Shown: piece by piece, positions 8,249-17,300 of the stretch
Layout of the letters: every line of letters starts with the position of its first letter
Numbering within the stretch: the stretch's first letter is position 1
Assembly (NCBI GenBank): GCA_934394545.1
Contig: CAKRRG010000003.1
Location: 37,660 to 101,659 of the forward strand
Reading direction: 5' to 3'
DNA from: an uncultured Blautia sp.
GTDB lineage: Bacteria > Bacillota > Clostridia > Lachnospirales > Lachnospiraceae
DNA length: 64,000 nt
Position numbers and translations under genes: made by a program
Notes under the pieces: model-generated
Database searches by the model: none
What the model was told of the DNA's origin: nothing
The model's input: the letters and a program-made list of their open reading frames with translations, nothing else

Positions 8249-9403
8249 ATGAAGGCTGTAATTGCAATTGATTCGTTTAAAGGGAGTATGGATTCCATAG
8301 AGGCCGGGGAGGCGGCAGCTGCAGGTATTAAGAGAGTGTTTCCTGATGCAGAAACTGTCATTTACCCGCTGGCCGATGGCGGAGAGGGGACGGTGCAGGC
8401 GCTGGCGAAAGGGCTTGGCGGAAAGCTGGAGCATGTGAAGGTCACAGGGCCACTGGGAGAAAGGGTTGTCTGTGAATATGCAATTGTGGGAAAAACAAAT
8501 CCAACTGCTGTCATAGAAATGGCTGGCGCAGCAGGAATCACTTTAGTTCCGCCGGAACTTCGTAATCCCATGAATACTACGACTTATGGCGTCGGCGAAG
8601 TGATAAAAGACGCAATCACTAAGGACTGCCGGAATTTTATCATCGGAATTGGCGGAAGCGCCACCAATGACGGTGGAATTGGAATGCTTCAGGCATTAGG
8701 TGCAGAGCTTCTGGATAAAAGTGGAAAACAGGTGCCATTTGGAGCACTCGGTGTGGAAAAATTGGCTGTCATTAATTGCGAGAATATGCTTCCTGAACTA
8801 AAAGACTGCAAGTTCCACATTGCCTGTGATGTGGATAATCCCTTATGTGGAGAAAACGGCTGCAGTCACATCTTTGGGCCGCAAAAAGGTGCAACATCGG
8901 AGCTGGTGGAGCAGATGGATGTGTGGATGAAGCGGTTTGCAGAATTAAGTCGGTTTTACAACTGTGATCCTGATTATCCCGGCAGTGGTGCAGCCGGAGG
9001 CCTTGGTTTCGCTTTTCGCACTTTTCTCCACGGAAATCTGGAGCCTGGCATAAATATTGTTCTGGATGAAATCGGCATAGAATCCCAGATGAAAACTGCG
9101 GATGTGGTTATTACCGGCGAGGGCCGTCTTGACGGTCAGACCGTAAGAGGAAAAGCCCCCATCGGTGTTGCCAGACTTGCCCGGAAATACGGCAAGCCCG
9201 TTTTCGCCTTTTCAGGCTCCGTCACGGACGATGCTGCCGCCTGTAACCAGGCTGGGATCACGGCCTTTTTTCCCATTCTTCGGCAGGTGACTACTCTGGA
9301 AGATGCCATGCACCCCACCACCGCCCAGAAAAACATGCGTGACACCGTAGAACAGGTTTTTCGCTTGTTAAGAATTTATAATTTCCCTTTTTCCCCCTCT
9401 TGA
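8249..9403 (+). CDS. glxK: Glycerate 2-kinase
   Basis: A 384-residue GarK/GlxK-family kinase that phosphorylates D-glycerate to 2-phosphoglycerate, feeding glycolysis. Family motifs: MKAVIAIDSFKGSMDS at the N-terminus, DGGEGT near residue 47, the glycine-rich GIGGSATNDGGIGML near 133-147, GPQKGAT, and GEGRLDGQT near 290. Length is normal. The start is the ATG at 8249, eight bases after TTGGAGG. It is an isolated gene. Its last codons overlap the -35 of the next promoter (TTGACA at 9400). GarK versus GlxK naming is not meaningful here; the family is certain. Confidence 0.92.
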   Translation: MKAVIAIDSFKGSMDSIEAGEAAAAGIKRVFPDAETVIYPLADGGEGTVQALAKGLGGKLEHVKVTGPLGERVVCEYAIVGKTNPTAVIEMAGAAGITLVPPELRNPMNTTTYGVGEVIKDAITKDCRNFIIGIGGSATNDGGIGMLQALGAELLDKSGKQVPFGALGVEKLAVINCENMLPELKDCKFHIACDVDNPLCGENGCSHIFGPQKGATSELVEQMDVWMKRFAELSRFYNCDPDYPGSGAAGGLGFAFRTFLHGNLEPGINIVLDEIGIESQMKTADVVITGEGRLDGQTVRGKAPIGVARLARKYGKPVFAFSGSVTDDAAACNQAGITAFFPILRQVTTLEDAMHPTTAQKNMRDTVEQVFRLLRIYNFPFSPS

Positions 9404-9428
9404 CATCTACTACAAACAAGAGTAATAT
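9400..9428 (+). promoter_or_regulatory. Strong promoter of the amino acid ABC operon
   Basis: TTGACA (9400-9405), a 17-bp spacer and TAATAT (9423-9428) match the sigma-A consensus closely. The -35 overlaps the stop codon of glycerate kinase. Transcription would begin about base 9435, directly in front of a terminator-like hairpin. Confidence 0.7.
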
Positions 9429-9438
9429 GAACTACAAC

Positions 9439-9480
9439 GCAATGGCGCGTTAGTGTGATAACGCCGCCATTGCCTTTTTT
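9439..9480 (+). terminator. Terminator or attenuator in amino acid ABC leader
   Basis: A long GC-rich hairpin (arms GCAATGGCG-CGTTA and TAACG-CCGCCATTGC) followed by seven T. It may end glycerate kinase transcripts, but it also lies a few bases after the predicted start of the next transcript, so it may act as an attenuator. Two smaller stems follow (CCTC/GAGG at about 9482-9494 and CCGG/CCGG at about 9502-9518). Confidence 0.75.
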
Positions 9481-9562
9481 TACCTCAAAACGAGGAAACA
9501 CGCCGGAGAAAGAAGCCGGATGTGCTGTGATTAATGAGATGAACCAAGAGGAGGAAACAAAC

Positions 9563-10420
9563 ATGAAAAAGAGTTATTTATGGAGAAAAATGACAAGTGG
9601 TCTTATGGCAGCAGCCGTTACTGTAACTGCAATGCCGGGACTTGGACTTACAATGGTACAGGCAGAAGAGAAGAAAACATTAAAGGTAGCAATGGAGTGC
9701 AGCTACGCACCATACAACTGGACACAGCCAGATGATTCCAATGGAGCAGTTCCTATTTCCGGAAGCTCTGATTATGCATACGGCTATGATGTTATGATGG
9801 CAAAGAAAATCTGTGATGAGCTGGGCTACGATCTGGAAATCGTAAAGCTTGACTGGGATTCTCTGGTACCGGCTGTTCAGTCAGGAAAGGTTGACTGTGT
9901 TATCGCAGGCCAGTCTATTACCTCCGAGCGTAAGCAGATGGTGGATTTCACAGAGCCATATTACTATGCATCTATTATCACTCTGGTAAAAAGCGATGGC
10001 GATTATGCAGACGCCAAAAGCGTAGCAGATTTAAAAGGAGTGACCTGTACATCCCAGCAGAATACCATCTGGTATGATTCCTGCCTGCCGCAGATCGAAG
10101 ACGCAAACATTCTTCCTGCACAGGAAAGTGCACCTGCTATGCTGGTTGCCCTGGAGTCTGGAAAATGTGATGCCGTTGTAACTGACATGCCTACTGGAAT
10201 GGCGGCCTGCGTAGCTTATCCGGATTTCAAGCTTTTTGATTTCTCCGGCACAGACGGCGACTTCGAAGTATCTGATGAAGATATCAACATTGGTATTTCC
10301 GTACAGAAAGGCAACACCGAGCTTCTGGATGCCCTGAATAGCGTACTGGATAAAATGACAGAGGAAGATTACACCAAAATGATGGACGAGGCAATTTCTG
10401 TACAGCCGCTGTCTGAGTAA
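9563..10420 (+). CDS. Amino acid ABC transporter substrate-binding protein (family 3)
   Basis: A 285-residue secreted binding protein. The Sec signal peptide runs to about AEEK (residues 34-37) and has no lipobox, which is unusual for a Gram-positive binding protein and implies membrane retention by another means or loose release. The SBP_bac_3 fold shows LKVAMECSYAPYNWTQ, a YGYDVMMAKKICDELGYD segment and CVIAGQSITSERKQMVDFTEPYY, the hallmark for polar amino acids. I chose the ATG at 9563 because AGAGGAGGAAAC precedes it; the open frame upstream lies in the terminator. First gene of a complete three-gene ABC operon. Confidence 0.9.
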   Translation: MKKSYLWRKMTSGLMAAAVTVTAMPGLGLTMVQAEEKKTLKVAMECSYAPYNWTQPDDSNGAVPISGSSDYAYGYDVMMAKKICDELGYDLEIVKLDWDSLVPAVQSGKVDCVIAGQSITSERKQMVDFTEPYYYASIITLVKSDGDYADAKSVADLKGVTCTSQQNTIWYDSCLPQIEDANILPAQESAPAMLVALESGKCDAVVTDMPTGMAACVAYPDFKLFDFSGTDGDFEVSDEDINIGISVQKGNTELLDALNSVLDKMTEEDYTKMMDEAISVQPLSE

Positions 10421-10450
10421 TTTGTGAACTGAAAGAAGGAGAGAAAAACT

Positions 10451-11242
10451 ATGCTTCCTGAAACATTCTGGGGCCGGATCCAGTATCTGCTCCAGCAATA
10501 CGGCGCCTCCTTTTTATCAGGAGCCGGAAATACAATGATCATAGCCATTGTAGGCACCTTTTTAGGGTGCCTTATTGGCTTTATAGTTGGAATTATTCAA
10601 ACAATTCCGGTTGATAAAAGAGATTCCACTGCCAAAAAGACTCTGGTTGGAATCCTGAAATTTATTATGGCATGCTATGTGGAATTTTTCCGCGGTACCC
10701 CTATGATGGTACAGGCCATGTTCATCTATTATGGAAGTGCTTACCTGTTCAACATTAATATGTCCATGTGGTTCGCCGCATTTTTTGTTGTTTCTATTAA
10801 CACCGGAGCTTATATGGCAGAAACTGTCCGTGGCGGAATCCTTTCTGTGGATGAAGGCCAGACTGAAGCTGCGAAAGCAATCGGAATGACGCATGTACAG
10901 ACGATGATGGATGTTATTTTGCCTCAGGCACTGCGAAACATTATGCCGCAGATTGGAAACAACCTGATTATTAATATCAAGGATACCTGCGTTCTTTCTA
11001 TTATTGGAATTGTAGAACTTTTTTACACAACAAAAGGTGTTGCAGGAGCCTACTACACTTATTTCGAGGCCTTTACCATTGCCATGGTAATGTACTTTAT
11101 CCTTACATTTGTATGCTCCAGACTGCTTCGTCTTCTGGAACACAAGATGGAAGGTCCGCAGAACTACGACCTTGCCACAACAGATACACTGACTCACACA
11201 AGTGGTCTGTATTCCTACCCTAAGAAGAAGGAGGAGAAATGA
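10451..11242 (+). CDS. Amino acid ABC transporter permease (HisM/GlnP family)
   Basis: A 263-residue integral membrane protein with about five helices and the EAA loop that contacts the ATPase (GQTEAAKAIGMTHVQTM followed by LPQALRNIMPQIGN). The GNTMIIAIVGTFLG segment and EFFRGTPMMVQ motif are typical of polar amino acid permeases. An AGGAG lies before the ATG, 30 bp after the binding protein. Its stop overlaps the ATPase start as ATGA. Only one permease gene is present, so it probably works as a homodimer. The exact amino acid is unknown. Confidence 0.92.
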   Translation: MLPETFWGRIQYLLQQYGASFLSGAGNTMIIAIVGTFLGCLIGFIVGIIQTIPVDKRDSTAKKTLVGILKFIMACYVEFFRGTPMMVQAMFIYYGSAYLFNINMSMWFAAFFVVSINTGAYMAETVRGGILSVDEGQTEAAKAIGMTHVQTMMDVILPQALRNIMPQIGNNLIINIKDTCVLSIIGIVELFYTTKGVAGAYYTYFEAFTIAMVMYFILTFVCSRLLRLLEHKMEGPQNYDLATTDTLTHTSGLYSYPKKKEEK

Positions 11243-11985
11243 TCATGAGTGAAAAAATCCTTGAAGTTAAGCATCTGGGAAAAGCCTTTGGCAGCAATCA
11301 GGTTCTAAGAGACATTGATTTTTCTGTAAGCCCAGGTGATGTGACCTGTATCATCGGCCCGTCCGGTTCTGGCAAATCCACCCTGCTACGGTGCCTGAAC
11401 ATGCTGGAAATCCCATCTGCCGGAGAAATTAATTATCATGGGACAGACATCACCAGCAAGAATGTAAATGTTCCGGAATACCGCTCGAAAGTAGGCATGG
11501 TGTTCCAGAATTTTAACCTTTTTAATAATATGACTGCTCTGAAAAATTGTACCATCGGACAGATAAGAGTTTTGAAAAAGAGCAAAGAAGAGGCAGAGAA
11601 AAAAGCTTTGTATTATCTGGAAAAAGTAGGAATGGCACCCTACATCAATGCCAAGCCCAAACAGCTTTCCGGTGGTCAGAAACAGCGTGTGGCAATTGCA
11701 AGAGCTCTTGCCATGGAGCCGGAAATCCTGCTCTTCGATGAGCCAACTTCCGCACTGGATCCCCAGATGGTAGGAGAGGTTCTGGAGGTTATGAGAGACC
11801 TTGCACAGGAAGGTCTGACCATGATTATCGTGACTCATGAGATGGCATTTGCCCGTGATGTTTCCAAGAGGGTAATCTTCATGGCAAATGGCGTCATCGT
11901 AGAAGACAGACCTCCGAAGGAACTGTTCGAAAATCCGAAAGATCCGCTTACGAAAGAATTCCTGAGCCGCTTCCGCAATGCATGA
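11239..11985 (+). CDS. Amino acid ABC transporter ATP-binding protein
   Basis: A 248-residue ABC ATPase with Walker A GPSGSGKST (about residues 37-45), Q-loop in VFQNFNLF, signature LSGGQKQRVAIARAL, Walker B ILLFDEPTSALDP and switch His in VTHE. It closely resembles GlnQ/HisP-type ATPases. It overlaps the permease by four bases; an alternative start two codons later is possible, but the upstream AGGAGG spacing favours the first ATG. It closes the operon, followed by a strong terminator. It energises uptake of a polar amino acid. Confidence 0.93.
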   Translation: MIMSEKILEVKHLGKAFGSNQVLRDIDFSVSPGDVTCIIGPSGSGKSTLLRCLNMLEIPSAGEINYHGTDITSKNVNVPEYRSKVGMVFQNFNLFNNMTALKNCTIGQIRVLKKSKEEAEKKALYYLEKVGMAPYINAKPKQLSGGQKQRVAIARALAMEPEILLFDEPTSALDPQMVGEVLEVMRDLAQEGLTMIIVTHEMAFARDVSKRVIFMANGVIVEDRPPKELFENPKDPLTKEFLSRFRNA

Positions 11986-12016
11986 TAAAACTCTGAGAAA
12001 AGAGATGTTGTTATAT

Positions 12017-12058
12017 GGAAAGTTTTGTTAAAGTAAAAGACAAAACTTTCCTTTTTTT
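12017..12058 (+). terminator. Terminator of amino acid ABC operon
   Basis: A perfect 12-bp stem (GGAAAGTTTTGT/ACAAAACTTTCC) with an 11-base loop is followed by seven T. Confidence 0.88.
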
Positions 12059-12061
12059 GTC

Positions 12062-12090
12062 TTGACGATTATAAAAGAATGGAAGAAAAT
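12062..12090 (+). promoter_or_regulatory. Candidate promoter of D,D-carboxypeptidase gene
   Basis: TTGACG (12062-12067), a 17-bp spacer and GAAAAT (12085-12090). The -35 is good and the -10 is weak. Confidence 0.4.
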
Positions 12091-12131
12091 AAATTGGAAA
12101 CTTTTTACAAAAGCACGGGAGGGAGAAAGAA

Positions 12132-13403
12132 ATGCTGAAAAAGAAAAAACGGAGAAATAGGCTGGGACGGTTGCTTTTTACAATGTTGTTTCTTATGGTT
12201 TTGTCAGGAAACGTAAATGCGAATCCGGTGCTGGCGCAGGTGAACTCTGTGGAAGAGGTTGAGGAAGCACAGCCAGGTAAATTTGAGAATACAGAAGAGG
12301 GATGGGTTTACGTTTACGAGGATGGAACGCAGGCTGTGGACTGTCTTCTGGACATAAATGACAAGACCTATTATTTTTCCGAGGAAGGAATCCGTCTGTA
12401 CGGATGGCAGGAAATTGATGACGAGTGGTATTACTTTGGTTCCAAATCCAAAGGTTATATGTACAAAAATGCCTGGATCAAAGAGGATGGTAAAAATAGA
12501 TATTACGTTGGCAGTGACGGAAGACGCTGCAAAGGTTGGTACACTGGGAAGAATACCTATTATTTTGACAAAAACGGACGTCTTGTAACCGGATATAAGA
12601 AAATCAAGGGCGTAAAATACCGCTTTGATTCAAAAGGAAGGATGACGAAAAGTGGTCCGAATATTTCCCTAAACAGTCAGTGTGCCATTTTGGTGGAGGC
12701 AGATACAGGAAAAGTTATTTACTCCAAGAATCCGGATCTGCGTCATGCCAATGCCAGCACAACGAAGATTATGACAGCTATCCTTGCAGTGGAAAACAGT
12801 AAAATGTCTGAAATCGTGAAAACCTCCAGATATGCGGCATCCCAGGAACCAACCAAGCTGTATTTCAAAAAAGGTGAGCGTTTCTACATGAGGGATATGC
12901 TGTATTCTCTGCTGCTCCCGTCCCATAATGATACTGCAGTAGCCATTGCCGAGCATATAGATGGCAATGTGCAAAGCTTTGTAAATAGGATGAATGAAAA
13001 AGCGGTATCTCTTGGCTGTAACAACACCCATTTCGCCACACCAAACGGGCTTGATGCAGGTCTTGACCACTATACAACTGCAAGAGATATGGCGAAAATC
13101 GCCAGTTATGCATGGCAAAGCTCCCAGATACGCAAGGTTGTAAAAACAAGGACCAGGATCATCAAAAATCTTAAAGGAAAACGCTACAAGCTTATTTCCA
13201 CCAACCGGCTTCTTAATGAAAGAATGGTCGGTGTGAGCGGAATGAAAACCGGCTATACCAATAAGGCAGGCCAGTGTTTTGTAGGCGTGGTAAAGGGGCT
13301 TAACGGCAAAACCTATATTTCCGTTACCTTTGGTGCCAAAACAACAGATGGAAGATGGGCAGATGCCCGTAAGCTGTTGTCCTACGCCAGAAATCTTAAA
13401 TAA
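12132..13403 (+). CDS. Secreted D-alanyl-D-alanine carboxypeptidase with N-terminal cell-wall-binding repeats
   Basis: A 423-residue exported protein. A basic start and hydrophobic segment (about residues 13-36) form the signal peptide. Residues 55-175 hold aromatic glucan/choline-binding-type repeats (GWVYVYEDGTQAV, GWQEIDDEWYYFG, GWYTGKNTYYFDKNGRLVTG). Residues 185-423 are a peptidase S11 (penicillin-binding) domain with ASTTKIM (SxxK nucleophile), SHN and KTGYTN triads. It trims the terminal D-Ala of peptidoglycan stem peptides. Placing wall-binding repeats before, not after, the catalytic domain is typical of Lachnospiraceae homologues. A GGGAGG before the ATG supports the start. Monocistronic by appearance. 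Confidence 0.92.
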   Translation: MLKKKKRRNRLGRLLFTMLFLMVLSGNVNANPVLAQVNSVEEVEEAQPGKFENTEEGWVYVYEDGTQAVDCLLDINDKTYYFSEEGIRLYGWQEIDDEWYYFGSKSKGYMYKNAWIKEDGKNRYYVGSDGRRCKGWYTGKNTYYFDKNGRLVTGYKKIKGVKYRFDSKGRMTKSGPNISLNSQCAILVEADTGKVIYSKNPDLRHANASTTKIMTAILAVENSKMSEIVKTSRYAASQEPTKLYFKKGERFYMRDMLYSLLLPSHNDTAVAIAEHIDGNVQSFVNRMNEKAVSLGCNNTHFATPNGLDAGLDHYTTARDMAKIASYAWQSSQIRKVVKTRTRIIKNLKGKRYKLISTNRLLNERMVGVSGMKTGYTNKAGQCFVGVVKGLNGKTYISVTFGAKTTDGRWADARKLLSYARNLK

Positions 13404-13410
13404 GTTTTGG

Positions 13411-13440
13411 TTCACAGCAGTGGGGAATGTATGTTATACT
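13411..13440 (+). promoter_or_regulatory. Candidate promoter of the cvfB-dnaE operon
   Basis: TTCACA (13411-13416), an 18-bp spacer and TATACT (13435-13440), with TGT just before the -10. A weak stem at about 13457-13479 follows in the leader. Confidence 0.45.
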
Positions 13441-13501
13441 GAAATGACAAAAAGTGTTTGCCGGGAAGGATACCTGGCAGTGAGAGAATTAAGGAGAATT
13501 C

Positions 13502-14341
13502 ATGATTGAAATAGGAAAAAAACAAAGGCTTATTGTGGCAAAGACCGTAGATTTCGGTGTTTACCTTGCTGAGGATAAAAATGCAGGACAGGAAGAAAGA
13601 GTGCTTCTTCCTGGGAAACAGGTTCCGGAAGGAACCAGAGAAGGAGATACTCTGGACGTCTTTATTTACAAAGATTCCAGAGACCGTCTCATTGCGACCA
13701 CCAGAGAACCGCTTCTTCAGGTAGGGCAGACCGCAGTTCTGAAGGTGCTTCAGGTAACGAAGATCGGTGCATTTCTTGACTGGGGACTGGAGAAGGATCT
13801 GCTTCTTCCCTACCATGAGCAGACCAGCAGAGTGCGAGAGGGACAGGAATGTCTGGTAGCTCTTTATGTAGATAAGAGTAGCCGTCTTTGCGCGACTATG
13901 AAGGTGTACCATTACCTTTCTACCAGAACTCCATATGTTGCAGGTGATTCTGTGAAGGGCCGTGTCTACGAGATCAGTGACCGTTTCGGTGTTTTCGTAG
14001 CAGTTGATGACAAATATTCAGCCCTGATCCCTGCCAGAGAAGCAGCTGGCAAATATCGTCCGGGAGAAGTTCTTGACCTGCGCGTTTCCGAAGTGAAAGA
14101 GGACGGGAAGATGAACGTTACCGATCGTCAGAAGGCCTACATTCAGATCAATGAAGATGCAGAAAGTGTTTTCAGCGTGATCGAAGAATTTGCCGGTGTT
14201 CTTCCGTTTGATGACAAAGCTTCACCGGAAGTGATCAAGCGAGAATTCGGTCTGAGCAAAAATGCATTCAAGCGTGCTGTGGGACACCTTTTAAAAGAGG
14301 GCAAGATTGAAATTAAGGATAAACGTATTTATAAGAAATAA
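13502..14341 (+). CDS. cvfB: S1-domain RNA-binding protein, CvfB/YitL family
   Basis: A 279-residue protein with three S1-like OB folds (about residues 1-65, 70-135 and 140-205; for example VLKVLQVTKIGAFLDWGLEKDLLLP) and a C-terminal winged helix (PFDDKASPEVIKREFGLSKN, about 235-279). This is the CvfB architecture (about 280 residues), an RNA-binding regulator shown to affect virulence genes in staphylococci; the targets here are unknown. An AAGGAG precedes the ATG. It lies 34 bp before dnaE, a gene order common in Clostridia, suggesting co-transcription with replication and glycolysis genes. Confidence 0.9.
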   Translation: MIEIGKKQRLIVAKTVDFGVYLAEDKNAGQEERVLLPGKQVPEGTREGDTLDVFIYKDSRDRLIATTREPLLQVGQTAVLKVLQVTKIGAFLDWGLEKDLLLPYHEQTSRVREGQECLVALYVDKSSRLCATMKVYHYLSTRTPYVAGDSVKGRVYEISDRFGVFVAVDDKYSALIPAREAAGKYRPGEVLDLRVSEVKEDGKMNVTDRQKAYIQINEDAESVFSVIEEFAGVLPFDDKASPEVIKREFGLSKNAFKRAVGHLLKEGKIEIKDKRIYKK

Positions 14342-14375
14342 TCGAAATGATTAACATACCTATGGGAGACTTACA

Positions 14376-17300
14376 ATGGCATTTACCCACCTCCACGTCC
14401 ACACCGAATATTCGTTGCTGGATGGTTCCAATAAAATAAAAGAATACGTTGCCCGTGTAAAGGAGCTTGGGATGGACAGTGCGGCCATTACAGACCACGG
14501 TGTCATGTACGGCGTTATTGATTTTTACCGGGCAGCAAGAGCAGCCGGGATCAACCCTATTCTTGGCTGTGAGGTTTACGTTGCACCTGGCTCCCGCTTT
14601 GATCGGGAGATTGGCAGCGGCGATGACCGCTACTACCACCTGGTACTGCTGGCAGAGAACAACCAGGGCTACCAGAACCTTATGAAAATCGTATCCAAAA
14701 GCTTTAAAGAAGGCTTTTACTATAAACCAAGGGTAGACTTAGAGCTTCTCAGGGAATATCACGAAGGTCTGATTGCCTTAAGCGCCTGCCTTGCAGGAGA
14801 AGTAGCCCGTTATCTTAATCGCGGCATGTACCAGGATGCCAAGAAAGCGGCGCTTCGCTATCAGGAAATTTTCGGAGAGGGGAATTTCTTTCTGGAGCTT
14901 CAGGATCACGGGATTCCGGAACAGCAGAATGTAAATCAGCAGCTGCTTCGCATGCATCAGGAAACCGGAATCAATCTGGTGGCAACCAATGATGTTCACT
15001 ACACCTATAAAGAGGATGCAGATCCTCATGATATCCTGCTTTGCCTGCAGACAGGCAAGAAACTTTCTGATACAGACCGCATGCGTTATGAGGGCGGTCA
15101 GTACTATGTGAAATCAGAAGAAGAGATGGCAGAGCTTTTTCCATATGCACTGGAAGCTCTGGAGAATACCCATAAGATCGCACAGCGCTGTCATGTGGAA
15201 ATTGAATTTGGCGTTACCAAGCTGCCAAGGTTTGATGTGCCGGATGGCTACACCTCCTGGGAATACCTGAACAAGCTTTGCTTCGAAGGTTTGGAACGCT
15301 TGTATGATCCAGTTACACCGGAGCTTCGGGAACGCCTGGAATACGAACTGAATACCATCAAAAATATGGGTTACGTGGATTACTTTCTCATTGTATGGGA
15401 TTTCATTCACTACGCCCGCAATAATGGCATTGAGGTAGGACCGGGACGAGGCTCTGCGGCAGGCAGTATTGTTGCTTATACGCTGGGAATCACGTTACTG
15501 GATCCTATTAAATACGATCTTCTGTTTGAGCGTTTCCTGAATCCGGAGCGTGTATCCATGCCTGATATCGACGTGGATTTCGGATTCGAGCGAAGACAGG
15601 AGGTAATTGACTATGTTGTCCGTAAATACGGCAAAGACTGCGTGGTTCAGATCGTTACCTTCGGTACCCTGGCAGCCCGCGGTGTTATCCGTGATGTGGG
15701 CCGTGTCCTTGACATGCCTTATGCTCAGGTAGACTCCATTGCGAAAATGGTTCCTGCCAAGATTCCCAATGTGAAACTTGTCACAATCGACAAAGCCATG
15801 GAAGTAAACCCGGAGCTGAAAAAGGCATACGACGAGCAGCCGGATGTTCATTACCTGATCGATATGGCAAAGCGTTTGGAGGGACTTCCAAGGCATACCT
15901 CTATGCATGCCGCTGGAGTGGTGATCAGCCAGAAAGACGTTTCTGAGTATGTACCTCTTTCCAGAGCCCAGGATGGAACAATCGTCACACAGTTTGTCAT
16001 GACCACATTGGAAGAACTGGGCCTTCTGAAAATGGACTTCCTTGGCCTCAGAACCCTGACTGTTATTAACAATGCAGTAAAAAATGTAAAGAAAAACTAT
16101 GGCATATCTCTTGATATGCAGAAAATAGACTACAACGACCAGAAGGTACTGGATTCCCTTGGAACCGGTCGTACAGATGGCGTTTTCCAGCTGGAAAGCG
16201 GTGGAATGAAGGGCTTCATGAAGGAACTGAAGCCCCACAGCCTTGAGGATGTGATTGCCGGAATTTCTCTGTATCGTCCGGGTCCTATGGATTTTATCCC
16301 GCAATATATCCGCGGCAAGAACCGTCCGGATACCATTCACTATGATTGCCCCCAGCTGGAGCCTATTCTGAAGGCAACTCACGGATGTATTGTTTATCAG
16401 GAGCAGGTTATGCAGATCGTGCAGAGCCTTGCCGGATTTACCTTGGGACGAAGCGACCTCCTTCGCCGTGCCATGTCCAAGAAGAAGCTAAGCGTCATGG
16501 AAAAAGAGCGCCAGGCCTTTGTATATGGAAATGAAGAGGAAGGCGTTCCCGGTTGTATTAAGAATGGCATTGATGAGAAAATAGCAAATAAGATCTATGA
16601 TGAAATGATCGATTTTGCCCAGTATGCATTTAATAAATCCCATGCGGCAGCGTATGCTTATGTAACCTATCAGACAGCATTTCTGAAATACTATTATCCG
16701 GTGGAATATATGGCTGCATTGATGACCTCTGTTATTGACAAGCCAGCCAAGGTTGCCGAGTATATTCAGGTTTGCCGCCAGATGAATATCCCTATTTTGC
16801 CACCGGACATTAATAAAGGTGAGTATGGCTTTTCTGTATCGGGAAATTCTATTCTCTATGCACTTTCCGCAATCAAAAGCGTAGGCCGTCCGGTAATTGA
16901 GGCTATCGTGGCAGAACGAAAAGAGCATGGCGAATATTTTTCTATGAAGAACTTTATTGAACGGAATATTGAGGCAGTGAATAAACGTGCCATTGAGAAT
17001 TTCATTAAGGCTGGTGCGTTGGATTGTCTGGAAGGTAACCGCCATCAGAAAATGATCGTTTTCGGCCGTATAGTGGATGACATTTCCAGAAATAAGAAGC
17101 AGTCTATGGCCGGACAGCTGAGCCTTTTTGATATTGCGGACGAAGAAGATAAAAAAGAATTCGAGATCCGTATGCCGAATCTGGAGGAATATGACAAGGA
17201 GACCATACTGGCCTATGAAAAAGAAGTTCTTGGTATTTATCTAAGCGGACATCCTCTTGACCGTTACAGAACTATTATGGAGAAAATGATCACAGCCAGA

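Noticed and set aside
9427..9453. Possible nine-codon leader peptide (ATG to TAG) before the amino acid ABC operon
   Set aside because: The ATG overlaps the predicted -10 box, so it would lie upstream of the transcription start, and it has no ribosome-binding site.
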